In this document: positions 27,975-37,080 of the stretch, one piece after another
How the letters are laid out: each line of letters starts with the position of its first letter
Position numbering within the stretch: the stretch's first letter is position 1
Source: Streptomyces varsoviensis
GTDB lineage: Bacteria; Actinomycetota; Actinomycetes; Streptomycetales; Streptomycetaceae
Length of the DNA: 64,000 bases
Direction: 5' to 3'
NCBI RefSeq assembly: GCF_000718635.1
Contig: NZ_JOBF01000016.1
Span: 1 to 64,000 of the forward strand
Notes under the pieces: model-generated
Databases searched by the model: none
Told to the model about the DNA's origin: nothing
The model's input: the letters and a program-made list of their open reading frames with translations, nothing else
Translations under genes and position numbers: made by a program

Positions 27975-28979
27975 GTGAAGGTCGGTGAAGAACTCCCCCA
28001 GCCCGCGCGTACCCGCGGCCACACGCTCTCCGCCACGGGCGTCACCGTGGCGTACGACGGTGTCGACGTCGTGCACGAGGCGTCCCTCGAACTGTCCCCG
28101 GGCCAGGTGACCGTACTGGTCGGCCCGAACGGCAGCGGGAAATCGACGCTGCTGCGCACCGCCGCGCGGCTCCAGCGGGCGCGCAGCGCGGAGCTGACGC
28201 TCGACGAGGGGACGGACTGCTTCGCCCTGACACCCCGCGAGTTCTCGCGCCGCGTGGCGCTCCTCCCCCAAGGGCGGCCCACGCCCAGCGGGCTGACCGT
28301 GCGGGACGTCGTGGAGTTCGGGCGGTACCCGCACCGGGGCCGCTGGGGCCGCTCCGACCCCGGCGGGCGCGCGGCCGTGGACCGGGCCCTCGGCATGACC
28401 GGCGTCGCCGAACTCGCCGAGCGGGGCGCCGAGCACCTCTCCGGCGGCCAGCTCCAGCGCGTATGGCTCGCGGGCTGCCTGGCGCAGGAGACCGGCGTGC
28501 TGCTGCTGGACGAGCCGACCACCTACCTCGACCTGCGCTACCAGGTGGAACTCCTGGACCTGATACGGGACCTGGCGGACGAACACGGCATCGCCGTCGG
28601 CGTCGTCCTGCACGACCTCGACCAGGCGGCGGCCGTCGCCGACCGGATCGTGCTGCTCGGGTCGGGCCGCGTCATCGCGGACGGCGCGCCCGAGGACGTA
28701 CTCACCCCGGAGCGGCTGACGGACACGTACGGCATCCGCATCGAGGTCTCCGCCGATCCGCTGACGGGGCGGCTGCGCACCCGAGCGATCGGCCGCTACC
28801 ACACGCGCCGGGCTGCGGACGGGGACACCGCCGCCCCGGGCGGGGCCCCAGCGCGACAAAGCACCGCGCACCCCGGCGGCACTTCCCCGGACGGCGTCCC
28901 GGGCGATGGCGTGCCGCACGACAGCGGCACCGCGTCCCCGGACGGCGTCCCGGCCCGGTCCGGCGCCCCCACCACGTAG
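27975..28979 (+). CDS. iron-siderophore ABC transporter, ATP-binding subunit
   Basis: A 334-residue cytoplasmic ATPase of the FecE/FepC group. Walker A GPNGSGKST (near residue 51), the signature LSGGQLQR, Walker B VLLLDEPTT and the H-loop VVLHDLDQ are all present. It is followed by a binding lipoprotein and a fused permease, together a complete ferric-siderophore importer. The GTG start directly follows an iron box and has no ribosome site, so the mRNA may be leaderless. A 60-residue low-complexity tail with repeated SPDGVP follows the ATPase domain and is unusual. Confidence 0.93.
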   Translation: MKVGEELPQPARTRGHTLSATGVTVAYDGVDVVHEASLELSPGQVTVLVGPNGSGKSTLLRTAARLQRARSAELTLDEGTDCFALTPREFSRRVALLPQGRPTPSGLTVRDVVEFGRYPHRGRWGRSDPGGRAAVDRALGMTGVAELAERGAEHLSGGQLQRVWLAGCLAQETGVLLLDEPTTYLDLRYQVELLDLIRDLADEHGIAVGVVLHDLDQAAAVADRIVLLGSGRVIADGAPEDVLTPERLTDTYGIRIEVSADPLTGRLRTRAIGRYHTRRAADGDTAAPGGAPARQSTAHPGGTSPDGVPGDGVPHDSGTASPDGVPARSGAPTT

Positions 28980-29083
28980 GACAGCCAGGCAACACAGCCA
29001 CTCAAGACAGTCACGCAAGACAGCAAGCAGAACGCGCGCGGCGCACGGCGCGGCGCGCACAGTGAAAGGCTCAGTGCCATCCC

Positions 29084-30067
29084 ATGAGACGATCCCTCCT
29101 CGCCACGGCCGCCGTGGCCGCCGCCGCGCTCGCCCTCAGCGCGTGCGGCACGTCCGAGCCGGCCGCGGACAAGTCCGAGAAGAGCAGCGGGCACATCACC
29201 CTCACCGGCGCTTCCGGCACGAAGGTGGAGCTCGACGGGCCCGCCAAGAAGGTCGTCGGGACCGAGTGGAACGTCGTCGAGCACCTCGTCTCGCTGGGCG
29301 TACAGCCGGCCGGCGTCGCCGACGTCAAGGGGTACAAGACCTGGGACAAGGCCGCTCCGCTGAAGAACGAGCCGAAGGACATCGGCACGCGCGGCGAACC
29401 GAGCATGGACACCGTCGCCGCCATCGCGCCCGACCTCATCGTCGCCACCGACGGCCTCCCCAAGGCCGCCATCGCGCAACTGCGGAAGATCGCCCCCGTA
29501 CTGGACGTGAAGTCCGCCGACGGGTCCGACCCCATCGGGCAGATGACCAGGAACCTGGATCTGATCGCCCAGGCCACCGGCACCACGGAGCAGGCCGGCA
29601 AGCTCAAGCAGGGCTTCGAGGCGAAGCTCGCCAAGGGCCGGGAGGAGCTGGCGAAGGCCGGGCGCACGGGCACGAAGTTCGCCTTCGCGGACGGGTACGT
29701 GAACGGCGGTCAGGTGTCCATCCGCCCGTACCTCGGCGGCTCGCTGATCGGCGCGGTGAACGACAAGCTCGGACTGAAGAACCCGTGGCAGCTCAAGGGC
29801 GACCCGGCCTACGGGCTCGGCTCCACCGACGTCGAGGGGCTGACCAAGCTCGACAAGGACACCGAGTTCGGGTACATCGGCAACGACGACGACAAGAGCA
29901 GCTCACCGTTCTCCGGCGCCCTCGCCGACAACGCGGTGTGGAAGTCGCTGCCGTTCGTGAAGGCCGGCACGACGCACCGGCTGCCCGACGGCGTATGGAT
30001 GTTCGGCGGCACGGCCTCCATGGAGTCGTACGTCGACTCCGTCGTCGCCGCGCTGAAGAAGCGATGA
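29084..30067 (+). CDS. iron-siderophore substrate-binding lipoprotein
   Basis: A 327-residue FecB/FepB-like periplasmic-binding-fold lipoprotein. The signal peptide ends with lipobox LSAC (Cys near residue 22). Two lobes are joined by a long helix. Characteristic segments are VVGTEWNVVEHLVSLGVQPAGVAD and MDTVAAIAPDLIVAT. It captures ferric siderophore outside the membrane and delivers it to the downstream permease. The gap of about 100 nt from the ATPase gene and 19 nt to the permease is consistent with one iron-regulated operon. The siderophore type cannot be read from sequence. Confidence 0.93.
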   Translation: MRRSLLATAAVAAAALALSACGTSEPAADKSEKSSGHITLTGASGTKVELDGPAKKVVGTEWNVVEHLVSLGVQPAGVADVKGYKTWDKAAPLKNEPKDIGTRGEPSMDTVAAIAPDLIVATDGLPKAAIAQLRKIAPVLDVKSADGSDPIGQMTRNLDLIAQATGTTEQAGKLKQGFEAKLAKGREELAKAGRTGTKFAFADGYVNGGQVSIRPYLGGSLIGAVNDKLGLKNPWQLKGDPAYGLGSTDVEGLTKLDKDTEFGYIGNDDDKSSSPFSGALADNAVWKSLPFVKAGTTHRLPDGVWMFGGTASMESYVDSVVAALKKR

Positions 30068-30086
30068 CGGGGCGCGCGTAGACATC

Positions 30087-32168
30087 ATGGCCGTCACCAC
30101 CCCCACCGCACCTCCCGCCTCCCCCGCGGCCGCGGCCCCCCGGACGGGCGGCGCGGTCGTGGTGACGGCCGCGCTCGTCGCGCTGGTCGCCGTCCTCGCG
30201 GTCGTCGACATCACCCAGGGCACCTCCGCCGTCGGCGCGGCCGAGGTGTGGAAGGCGTTCACCGGGGGCGCCGACCCGGCGGACGCGTCCGTCGTCGTCG
30301 CCTCCCGGCTGCCGCGCATGGCCGCCGGGCTCTTCGTCGGCGCGGCGCTCGGCATGGCCGGCGCCGCCCTCCAGGCCGTCAGCCGCAACGTGCTCGCCTC
30401 GCCCGACACCCTCGCCGTCAACGCCGGTTCGTACTTCTCGCTCGGCCTGGCCGCCGCGACCGGCGTCTCGCTGCCCGTGTTCGCGTCCTCCGGCGTCGCC
30501 TTCGTCGGGGGCCTGGCGGCCGCGGCGCTCGTCCTCGGGCTCTCCGGCCTGGGCGCCGGGACCGTACGGCTGGTGCTCGCGGGCAGCGCCCTGACCCTCG
30601 GCCTGGCCTCCGTCACGGGCGGGCTGCTGCTGCTCTTCCCCGTACAGACGGAGGGGCTGTACGCGTGGAACCAGGGCAGCATCGCGCAGAACGGCTTCGG
30701 CGGCGTGCTGTGGATGGTGCCGCTCGCCGTCGCCGCCCTGGCCGGGCTGCTGCTGATCGCCCGCCGCGTCGACGCCCTGGCCCTCGGCGACGACGCCGCG
30801 CGCGGCCTCGGCGTGCCCGTACGCGCCACCCGGGTGACCACCGTCGTCCTGTCCGCGCTGCTCTCCGCCACCGCCGTCACCCTCGCCGGGCCCATCGGCT
30901 TCGTCGGGCTGTGCGCCCCCGCCGTCATCCGGCTGCTGGCGCGTCGCTACCGCGGACTCACCCGGGTACGGCCGAGCGTCGTGCTGTCCGCCCTGGCCGG
31001 CGCGGCCCTCGTGCTCGGCTCCGATGTCGCGCTACGGGCGCTGGTGTCGGCGGACACGTCGGTGGCCGTGCCGACCGGCGTGGTCACCAGCCTGGTCGGC
31101 GCCGTCTTCCTGGTGGTGCTCGCGACCCGGGGCAAGGACACCGGCGCGGCCGCCCCGCCCGACCGGCTGCGCATCCGTAGCCGGACCGTCTTCCTGACCG
31201 TGACCGTGGTGCTGGCGGCGGCGCTGATCGCGCTGGCCGTCGCCGCCGTCCTGCTCGGCGACTCCAAGCTGCTGCTCGGCGATGTCATGAACTGGACGCA
31301 GGGCAGGGCCGGCCGGGCCGTCTCCTTCGTCCTCGACACCCGCGTGCCACGGGTGCTCGCCGCGCTCCTCGCGGGCGGGGCCCTCGCCCTGTCCGGCACC
31401 CTCGTCCAGGCCGTGACCCGCAATCCGCTCGCCGAACCGGGCGTCCTGGGCGTCTCCGGCGGCGCCGCGCTCGGCGCGGTGATCCTCGTGACGACCGTGC
31501 CGCAGGCCGGCCCGACGGGCCTCGCCGCCGCGGCCTTCGCGGGCGCCGCCCTCGCCTCCGCCCTCGTCTTCGGGCTCTCCGCGCGCGGCGGCTTCCGGCA
31601 GAACCGCCTGGTCCTGGTCGGCATGGGCGTCGCCACCGCGAGCGCCGCGCTGATCAGCCTGTTCATCGTCCTCACCGACCCGTTCAACGCCACCAAAGCG
31701 CTGACCTGGCTCTCCGGCTCCACGTACGGGCGCACGCCGCCCGATCTGCTGCCGCTCGCCATCGTCCTGCTGGTGGCCGTCGCCGTGGCGGCCGTCCGCC
31801 GCACCGAACTCGACCTCGTCTCCCTCGACGAGGACACGCCGCGACTGCTGGGCCTGGGGCTGTCCCGCTCCCGCCTCGGTTTCCTGGTGCTGGCCGTACT
31901 GCTCAGCGCCACCGCCGTCGCCTGCGCGGGCACCATCGCCTTCGTCGGCCTGGTCGCCCCGCACGCCGCGCGCGCCCTGGTGGGCCGTCGGCACGTACGG
32001 GTGGTGCCGGTGGCGGTGCTGCTCGGCGCGGTGCTGGTGGGGACGGCGGACATGCTGGGAAGGACCGTGATCGCACCGGCCCAGCTCGGCGCGGGACTCC
32101 TCACGTCCGTCATCGGGACGCCGTATTTCCTGTGGCTGCTGGTGCGGACTCGGACGGCGGGGCGATAG
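30087..32168 (+). CDS. iron-siderophore ABC permease, two FecCD domains fused
   Basis: A 693-residue membrane protein in which two complete FecCD/BtuC-type permease domains (about residues 20-345 and 360-693) sit in one chain, as in FhuB. Each half has about ten helices and the conserved coupling sequences. Matching blocks are LAGPIGFVGLCAPAVIRLL in half 1 and CAGTIAFVGLVAPHAARAL in half 2; RLPRMAAGLFVGAALGMAGAALQA matches RVPRVLAALLAGGALALSGTLVQA. A fused permease needs no second subunit, so the three-gene operon is self-sufficient. Confidence 0.95.
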   Translation: MAVTTPTAPPASPAAAAPRTGGAVVVTAALVALVAVLAVVDITQGTSAVGAAEVWKAFTGGADPADASVVVASRLPRMAAGLFVGAALGMAGAALQAVSRNVLASPDTLAVNAGSYFSLGLAAATGVSLPVFASSGVAFVGGLAAAALVLGLSGLGAGTVRLVLAGSALTLGLASVTGGLLLLFPVQTEGLYAWNQGSIAQNGFGGVLWMVPLAVAALAGLLLIARRVDALALGDDAARGLGVPVRATRVTTVVLSALLSATAVTLAGPIGFVGLCAPAVIRLLARRYRGLTRVRPSVVLSALAGAALVLGSDVALRALVSADTSVAVPTGVVTSLVGAVFLVVLATRGKDTGAAAPPDRLRIRSRTVFLTVTVVLAAALIALAVAAVLLGDSKLLLGDVMNWTQGRAGRAVSFVLDTRVPRVLAALLAGGALALSGTLVQAVTRNPLAEPGVLGVSGGAALGAVILVTTVPQAGPTGLAAAAFAGAALASALVFGLSARGGFRQNRLVLVGMGVATASAALISLFIVLTDPFNATKALTWLSGSTYGRTPPDLLPLAIVLLVAVAVAAVRRTELDLVSLDEDTPRLLGLGLSRSRLGFLVLAVLLSATAVACAGTIAFVGLVAPHAARALVGRRHVRVVPVAVLLGAVLVGTADMLGRTVIAPAQLGAGLLTSVIGTPYFLWLLVRTRTAGR

Positions 32169-32311
32169 CGGAAGGGGCTGGGCCCTGCGGGCGGGACGGG
32201 CCCCGGATATTGGGCCGGATGCCGGATAGGTGCCGTTGACAGGCATCCGGGGCCACGGGAGCCTGTTCGGGTATCGATTCATTCCGTCATGTCTTTATCG
32301 GAGGGGTTGTC

Positions 32312-33079
32312 ATGAGCCCCATGAATCGCGGATTCCCGTCCATCAGCGTGCCCCGCTCCCCCAGCCCCTGCCCCTGCCCCTCGTCGGACCGGACGATGGA
32401 GGGCGTCTTCACCGAGCTGTACGACAACGACACCTGGAACCTGTATCTCGCGGGCGCGGAAGAGCGGGGCAGCGGCGGCGACGAGAAGGACACGTCGCGT
32501 TCGGGCAACGGCTCGAACCTGGCCCAGACCGCCACGCTCCGCGCCGAGCTGCCCCGGCTGCTCGCGCGGCTCGGCGTCCGTACGCTGCTCGACATCCCGT
32601 GCGGGGACTTCTACTGGATGTCCCGGCTGGACCTCGGGCTCGACGCCTATACGGGGGCCGACCTCGTGCCCGAAATCGTCGAGCGGAACGCCCGCGTTTT
32701 CGCGCGGCCGGGCCGCGAATTCCGCGTTCTCGACATCACGCGGAGTCCGCTTCCGAAGGTCGACATGGTCTTCTCGCGGGACTGTCTGGTGCACTTCAGC
32801 GATTCGGCCGTGCGTGCCGCGCTGGAGAACGTCAAACGCGGCGGCTCCACGTATTTCGCGACGACCACCTTCACGGACCGCACCGACAATGCCGCCGATA
32901 TCGAGACCGGCGGCTGGCGCTCGCTCAACCTCACCCTCCCGCCGTTCTCCCTCCCCGCGCCGAGCCATGTCATCAACGAGAACTGCTCGGAGGTCTATGT
33001 GGCCCAGGAAGGCGACACGGGCGTGCGGTACGACTTCACCGACAAGTCGGTCGGCGTCTGGCGCGTCGCCGACCTGTAG
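32312..33079 (+). CDS. class I SAM-dependent methyltransferase
   Basis: A 255-residue enzyme with a Rossmann-like methyltransferase core. Motif I is modified to LLDIPCGDFYWM (near residue 91), motif II is GADLVPEIVERN, and VFSRDCLVHFS is the post-motif region. Similar proteins occur beside glycosyltransferases and natural-product genes. GGAGGGG precedes the ATG by 5 nt. There is no operon partner on this strand. The first 30 residues include a Pro/Ser/Cys run (SPSPCPCPSSD) that is probably disordered. The substrate is unknown. Confidence 0.85.
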   Translation: MSPMNRGFPSISVPRSPSPCPCPSSDRTMEGVFTELYDNDTWNLYLAGAEERGSGGDEKDTSRSGNGSNLAQTATLRAELPRLLARLGVRTLLDIPCGDFYWMSRLDLGLDAYTGADLVPEIVERNARVFARPGREFRVLDITRSPLPKVDMVFSRDCLVHFSDSAVRAALENVKRGGSTYFATTTFTDRTDNAADIETGGWRSLNLTLPPFSLPAPSHVINENCSEVYVAQEGDTGVRYDFTDKSVGVWRVADL

Positions 33080-33122
33080 CCACGGCCCCGACCTTCAGGC
33101 ACGACTGAGGTCGCAGCACGGG

Positions 33123-33611
33123 TCAGTGAGGCCCGCCGGCCGCCTCGTCGGCGGTGCCGCCGAACGCGTCCACGATCTTCCAGGCGTCGCGGCACATGGT
33201 CTGATGGCATCGCTCGCCGAGCGCTTCCTGGATGCGCCGCTCCACGGCGGCGGCCCTGCGATCGGCGTCCTCCCAGACACGGCGCCCCTGGTCGGTCAGC
33301 TCGATGAGCTGGACGCGCTTGTGGACCGGATGTCCGCGGCGGCGCACATGACCCGCCTTGAGCAGCGGGGCCAGGCTCTGCGCCACCGTCTGCGGGCGCA
33401 TCCCGGCGTCGCGGGCGAGGTCGGCGGTGCACCTCGGGCCGTGCACCGCGAGCCGGTTCAGCGTGCCGAACTGGCTCATGGTCAGGCCGAGCGGATTGAG
33501 CTCGTCGTCCAGGGCCTTCAGCAGGGTCCTGTTCACCTGCCACAGGGCGTATTCGAGCCGCCCCTCGTGCGCGTCGCTGACGGTCTCGACGCTCGACGGC
33601 GTTCGGGGCAT
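33123..33611 (-). CDS. MarR-family transcriptional regulator
   Basis: A 162-residue winged-helix repressor. The dimerisation helix is followed by the HTH LTMSQFGTLNRLAVHG and ADLARDAGMRPQTVAQSLAPL, then the wing (RRRGHPVHKRVQLIELTDQGR). The start is the ATG at 33611 with GAGGTGG upstream; an open frame continues further but is not conserved in kind. It is divergent from an alpha/beta hydrolase gene across a 142-bp gap with a large inverted repeat, the usual arrangement for self-regulation and control of the neighbour. Confidence 0.92.
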   Translation of the reverse strand: MPRTPSSVETVSDAHEGRLEYALWQVNRTLLKALDDELNPLGLTMSQFGTLNRLAVHGPRCTADLARDAGMRPQTVAQSLAPLLKAGHVRRRGHPVHKRVQLIELTDQGRRVWEDADRRAAAVERRIQEALGERCHQTMCRDAWKIVDAFGGTADEAAGGPH

Positions 33612-33686
33612 CGCTGATTCCACCTCTCGTGCTCGCCCAAGTTTCGCATGACCGGTGCGCCGGCCTGGAGTTTGACCGGCACAAGA

Positions 33687-33723
33687 TGACAGGCCTACTG
33701 TCAACTTAACAGTAAGCCTGTCA
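33687..33723. promoter_or_regulatory. 37-bp inverted repeat operator between MarR and hydrolase genes
   Basis: TGACAGGC (33687-33694) pairs with GCCTGTCA (33716-33723), and TACTGT pairs with ACAGTA inside it. This gives nested half sites around an AT-rich centre. It sits immediately upstream of the hydrolase gene and is the likely MarR binding site. Confidence 0.8.
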
Positions 33724-33753
33724 CATGCCTGCCACAAACTCAGGAGCACCTCC

Positions 33754-34449
33754 ATGCCCACCACCGATCCCCGCCCGGCCTTCCTCCTCGTCCACGGTGC
33801 CTGGCACCGGCCCACCTGCTGGGCCCCGCTCCAGGAAGCCCTCACCGCCGACGGGTGGCAGTCCCGGACGGTGGCCCTGCCCAGCGGCGGCCCGCAGGGC
33901 ACGCCCAGCGCGGGCATGTACGCCGACGCCGAGGAGGTGTCCGCGCGGCTGCGCGAGACAGCGGGCCCCGTGGTCGTCGTCGGCCACTCCTACGGCGGCT
34001 TCCCGATCACCGAGGCGGCGGGCGACCACCCGAACGTCACCCGCCTCGTCTACCTCGCGGCCTACGTGCCCGAGGAGGGCGAATACGCCCGCGGCATGCA
34101 CGGTATCCCGCAGCGCGACGACCTCGAAGGCTCCGCCCCCGGCTTCGAGGACCCGCGCTCCGGGCTCTACCAGGACGTGCCCGAGGACCTGGCCGAGCGC
34201 GCCATCGGCGAACTCGTCGAGCAGAGCGTGCGGTCGTTCCACGAGCCGCTCACCAAGGCGGCCTGGCGGACCGTTCCCTCCACGTACATCCTGTGCGAGG
34301 AGGACCGGGCCCTCCGCCCGCCGATGCAGGAGAAGATGGCCGCGCGCACGAGCCGTATCGAACGCCTCGCCACGGGCCACTCCCCCTTCCTGTCCGCCCC
34401 CGCCGAACTGGCCGCCCTCCTCGCCCGTATCGCCTCGGCCGAGGACTGA
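33754..34449 (+). CDS. alpha/beta-fold hydrolase
   Basis: A 231-residue esterase-like protein. The oxyanion segment LLVHGAWHRPTCW, nucleophile Ser in GHSYGG (near residue 79), an acid in the CEEDRAL region and His in TGHSPFLS (near 210) complete the triad. It resembles plant methylesterase/salicylate-esterase-like hydrolases (HGAWH...CW). The ATG has AGGAGC upstream. It is divergent from a MarR regulator that probably represses it, as in small detoxification modules. Confidence 0.9.
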   Translation: MPTTDPRPAFLLVHGAWHRPTCWAPLQEALTADGWQSRTVALPSGGPQGTPSAGMYADAEEVSARLRETAGPVVVVGHSYGGFPITEAAGDHPNVTRLVYLAAYVPEEGEYARGMHGIPQRDDLEGSAPGFEDPRSGLYQDVPEDLAERAIGELVEQSVRSFHEPLTKAAWRTVPSTYILCEEDRALRPPMQEKMAARTSRIERLATGHSPFLSAPAELAALLARIASAED

Positions 34450-34555
34450 CCCCGCCCGGCCTCTCGTCAACGGCCGCCCGCCGTACGGGCCGTCAGCGCG
34501 TCCGGCGCGGGGAGCGGTTGCGGGCGCCCCGGCTGCCGAGCCGGTGGCGGGCGCG

Positions 34556-35092
34556 TCACATCGGCAGGGACAGCAGCCGCATCGGCCCGCTCGGCCACAC
34601 CACCCCCTCCTTGATCGGCAGCCACATCGAGCGCAGCGGCATGACGATCGGCCCGCCGGGCTGCTCGATCTGTACGTCGCCCTCCAGGAGCCGCCAGCCC
34701 AGCCGCTCGTACACGGGGACGCGGTCCGGCCGGCAGAAGAGGAGCCCGTACTCCAGCCCCCGCCCGCGGCCGTGCTCCACCGCGGCCGCCACGACGCTAC
34801 GGGCCAGCCCGCGCCCCCGCTGGTCGGGCGCGACGATGACGCTGCCGATGCCCGCGGCCCGTATCCGGGCGTCGCCCACCGCCAACGGCACCGGCACATA
34901 GCCCGCGTGCGCCACCAGGCGCTCGCCGAGCCGCACGCCGAAGTGCTCCCGCGTGGGCCGCCAGACCAGGCCCGACCCCTGGACCTCGAAGGGGTCGGGG
35001 ACATCCCCTCTGATCTCGTCGAACTCGCTCCCCGTGTACCGCGCGAGCCGCGTGACGGCCGGCGTCGGTCCGTACATCGGATACCGGTTCAT
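34556..35092 (-). CDS. GNAT-family N-acetyltransferase
   Basis: A 178-residue enzyme. The acetyl-CoA-binding V-x-x-x-QRGRGLARSVV block (VAPDQRGRGLAR, near residue 95) and a C-terminal YERLGWRLLEGD strand are typical of GNATs. I choose the ATG at 35092 after a GCGGGG run; the longer frame would overlap the ABC gene on the other strand. The acceptor is unknown. It is convergent with the hydrolase gene. Confidence 0.85.
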   Translation of the reverse strand: MNRYPMYGPTPAVTRLARYTGSEFDEIRGDVPDPFEVQGSGLVWRPTREHFGVRLGERLVAHAGYVPVPLAVGDARIRAAGIGSVIVAPDQRGRGLARSVVAAAVEHGRGRGLEYGLLFCRPDRVPVYERLGWRLLEGDVQIEQPGGPIVMPLRSMWLPIKEGVVWPSGPMRLLSLPM

Positions 35093-35261
35093 CCCCGCAT
35101 GATGACGGCCCGAGCCCGCATCCGGCACCACTCCGATCCGCTCCGGCTGGGGGATTTCCCCCAGCCGGAGTTGGTGGTCAGCCGCGTTCCGGGGCGGGCC
35201 GCGGGTGCCTAGCGTGGCTGTCCATGAGCGCACACATACGACTGTGCGCCGGGGAGTTGTG

Positions 35262-36038
35262 ATGATCGAGATCCGGAATCTCACCAAGCGCTACGGCTCG
35301 ACGGTCGCCGTCGACGCGCTGAGCTTCGACGTGCGACCGGGCAGCGTGACCGGCTTCCTCGGCGCGAACGGGTCGGGCAAGTCCACCACGATGCGCCTGG
35401 TCACGGGGCTGGACGCGCCGGACGCCGGGCAGGCCCGGATCGGGGGGCGGGCCTACCGGGAGCTGCGCCGGCCGCTGCGCGAGGTGGGGGCGCTGCTGGA
35501 GGCGCGTACGTTCCATCCGGGGCGCAGCGCCTACCACCATCTGGCGGCGCTGGCGGCGGGCAACTCCATCCCCCGCCGCCGCGTCGACGACGTGCTCGCC
35601 ACCGTAGGGCTGAGCGGCGTCGCGCGGCGGCGGGCGGGCACGTTCTCGCTCGGCATGACACAGCGGCTCGGCATCGCGACGGCGCTGCTGGGCGACCCGG
35701 CCGTGCTCCTCTTCGACGAACCGGTCAACGGCCTGGACCCGGCGGGGGTGCGCTGGATAAGGGAGTTGATGCGGTCGCTGGCGGCGGAAGGCCGCACGGT
35801 GCTGCTGTCGAGCCACCTGATCAGCGAAATGGAGCTGACCGCCGACCACTTGGTGGTGATCGGGCGGGGTCGGCTGCTCGCCGACACGTCTGTGGCCGAA
35901 CTGACGGCACAGGGACGGACGTTGGAAGAGGCGTTCTTCCAACTGACCGGCGGAAGCGTCGAGTATCGCGGCACTGACACTGACACCGGCCCCCCATCTC
36001 GCGCCGAGCGGACGGGGCGGACGGAGTGGACCGCATGA
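35262..36038 (+). CDS. ABC transporter ATP-binding protein
   Basis: A 258-residue ATPase of the ABC-2 exporter type (BcrA/DrrA-like). Walker A GANGSGKST (near residue 37), the signature FSLGMTQRLGIA, Walker B AVLLFDEPVNGLDP and the switch His in LLSSHL are present. The ATG at 35262 follows GGGGAG by 6 nt; an earlier in-frame start at 35205 would overlap the region upstream of the GNAT gene. The expected membrane permease should follow. Instead only about 70 codons resembling the end of such a permease remain, joined to a response regulator. Without a permease, this ATPase may be non-functional or may work with another. Confidence 0.92.
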   Translation: MIEIRNLTKRYGSTVAVDALSFDVRPGSVTGFLGANGSGKSTTMRLVTGLDAPDAGQARIGGRAYRELRRPLREVGALLEARTFHPGRSAYHHLAALAAGNSIPRRRVDDVLATVGLSGVARRRAGTFSLGMTQRLGIATALLGDPAVLLFDEPVNGLDPAGVRWIRELMRSLAAEGRTVLLSSHLISEMELTADHLVVIGRGRLLADTSVAELTAQGRTLEEAFFQLTGGSVEYRGTDTDTGPPSRAERTGRTEWTA

Positions 36039-36290
36039 CCGCGGCGGCAGCGGGGCTCCCCCGCGTTCCGGCCGAGCCGCGCCGCGCCTTCCGGCTTCAC
36101 GGGCACCACGGTGGCGAAGTCCCTGCCCACGATCATCGCGTCCAGCTCCCTCGCCGTGGCCGAACCCGACCCCGACACGCTCCACCCCTGGGCGGGCTTC
36201 GCCGTGCTGTGGCTCTACGTCGCGACCGTTCTCGTCCTCGGCGACCGAATACTGGCGGCGGGATGTCTGACCCCTCGGCCGCGCGCCACG
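36035..36290 (+). pseudogene. remnant of an ABC-2 permease gene
   Basis: An ATG overlapping the ATPase stop (ATGA) opens a frame of about 20 codons that soon loses sense. In another frame, residues ...SGFTGTTVAKSLPTIIAS then WAGFAVLWLYVATVLVLGDRIL match the closing helix and tail usual for ABC-2 permeases encoded beside such ATPases. The bulk of the permease is missing, so an internal deletion plus frame change is the simplest explanation. Confidence 0.6.
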
Positions 36291-36947
36291 AGGGCGGGGC
36301 AGCGCCGCGTAGTCATCGCCGAAGACGCCCGCATATTGCGGGAGTTGCTCGCTCAGTTGCTGGCCGACCGCGGCCACGAGGTGTGCGCCTCGGTCGCCGA
36401 CGCCGAGGCGCTGCGCGCGGCGGTGGCCGAATACCGGCCGGATGTCACGGTGGTGGACATCCGGATGCCGCCGACCCACACCGACGAGGGGCTGCGGGCC
36501 GCCATCGACATTCGCGGCGCGTACCCGGGTACGGGGGTGCTGCTGTTCTCGCAGTACATCGAGACGCGGTACGCCACCCGGCTGCTGGCGGCGGGTTCGG
36601 CGGGCGTCGGCTATCTGCTCAAGGACCGGGTGGCGAACGTGGCCGAGTTCACCGACGCGCTGACCCGCGTCGCCGCGGGCGGAACCGCCCTCGACCCCGA
36701 GGTCGTCACACAACTGGCCGCCGCCACCCGGCGCGCCGAGGACCTGGCGGCGCTCACCCAGCGCGAGCGGGAGGTGCTGTCCCTGATGGCCGAGGGCCGC
36801 TCCAACGCGGGCATCGCGCACACGCTCACGGTGACACCGGGGACGGTGGAGAAGCATGTGGCCGCCATCTTCACGAAGCTGGGCCTGCCGGCGGCGGAGG
36901 AGCAGAACCGCCGGGTGCTGGCGGTGATCCGGTACTTGGGGTCGTAG
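36111..36947 (+). CDS. LuxR/NarL-family response regulator with a permease-derived N-terminus
   Basis: The reading frame gives 278 residues. From about residue 65 it is a normal NarL-type regulator: acidic pair ED in VVIAEDA, phospho-acceptor Asp in VTVVDIRMPP, Lys in YLLKDR, then a LuxR helix-turn-helix (LTQREREVLSLMAEGRSNAGIAHTLTVTPGTVEKHVAAIFTKL). The first 60 residues instead read like the last transmembrane helix of an ABC-2 permease. The GTG at 36111 has no ribosome site, so the true start is uncertain; no ATG lies between the permease tail and the receiver. No histidine kinase is adjacent. Confidence 0.8.
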   Translation: MAKSLPTIIASSSLAVAEPDPDTLHPWAGFAVLWLYVATVLVLGDRILAAGCLTPRPRATRAGQRRVVIAEDARILRELLAQLLADRGHEVCASVADAEALRAAVAEYRPDVTVVDIRMPPTHTDEGLRAAIDIRGAYPGTGVLLFSQYIETRYATRLLAAGSAGVGYLLKDRVANVAEFTDALTRVAAGGTALDPEVVTQLAAATRRAEDLAALTQREREVLSLMAEGRSNAGIAHTLTVTPGTVEKHVAAIFTKLGLPAAEEQNRRVLAVIRYLGS

Positions 36948-37080
36948 GCGCGCGAGGCCGTGCGGGGCGTGGGGGCCGTACGAGCTGTGGGGCCGTAGCC
37001 GTAGGACGGGCCCGTACGCCTCTTACGGCCGTACGAACGCACGACCGGCCCACACCGCCCCCGGGGGCCAGGGCCGGGCC

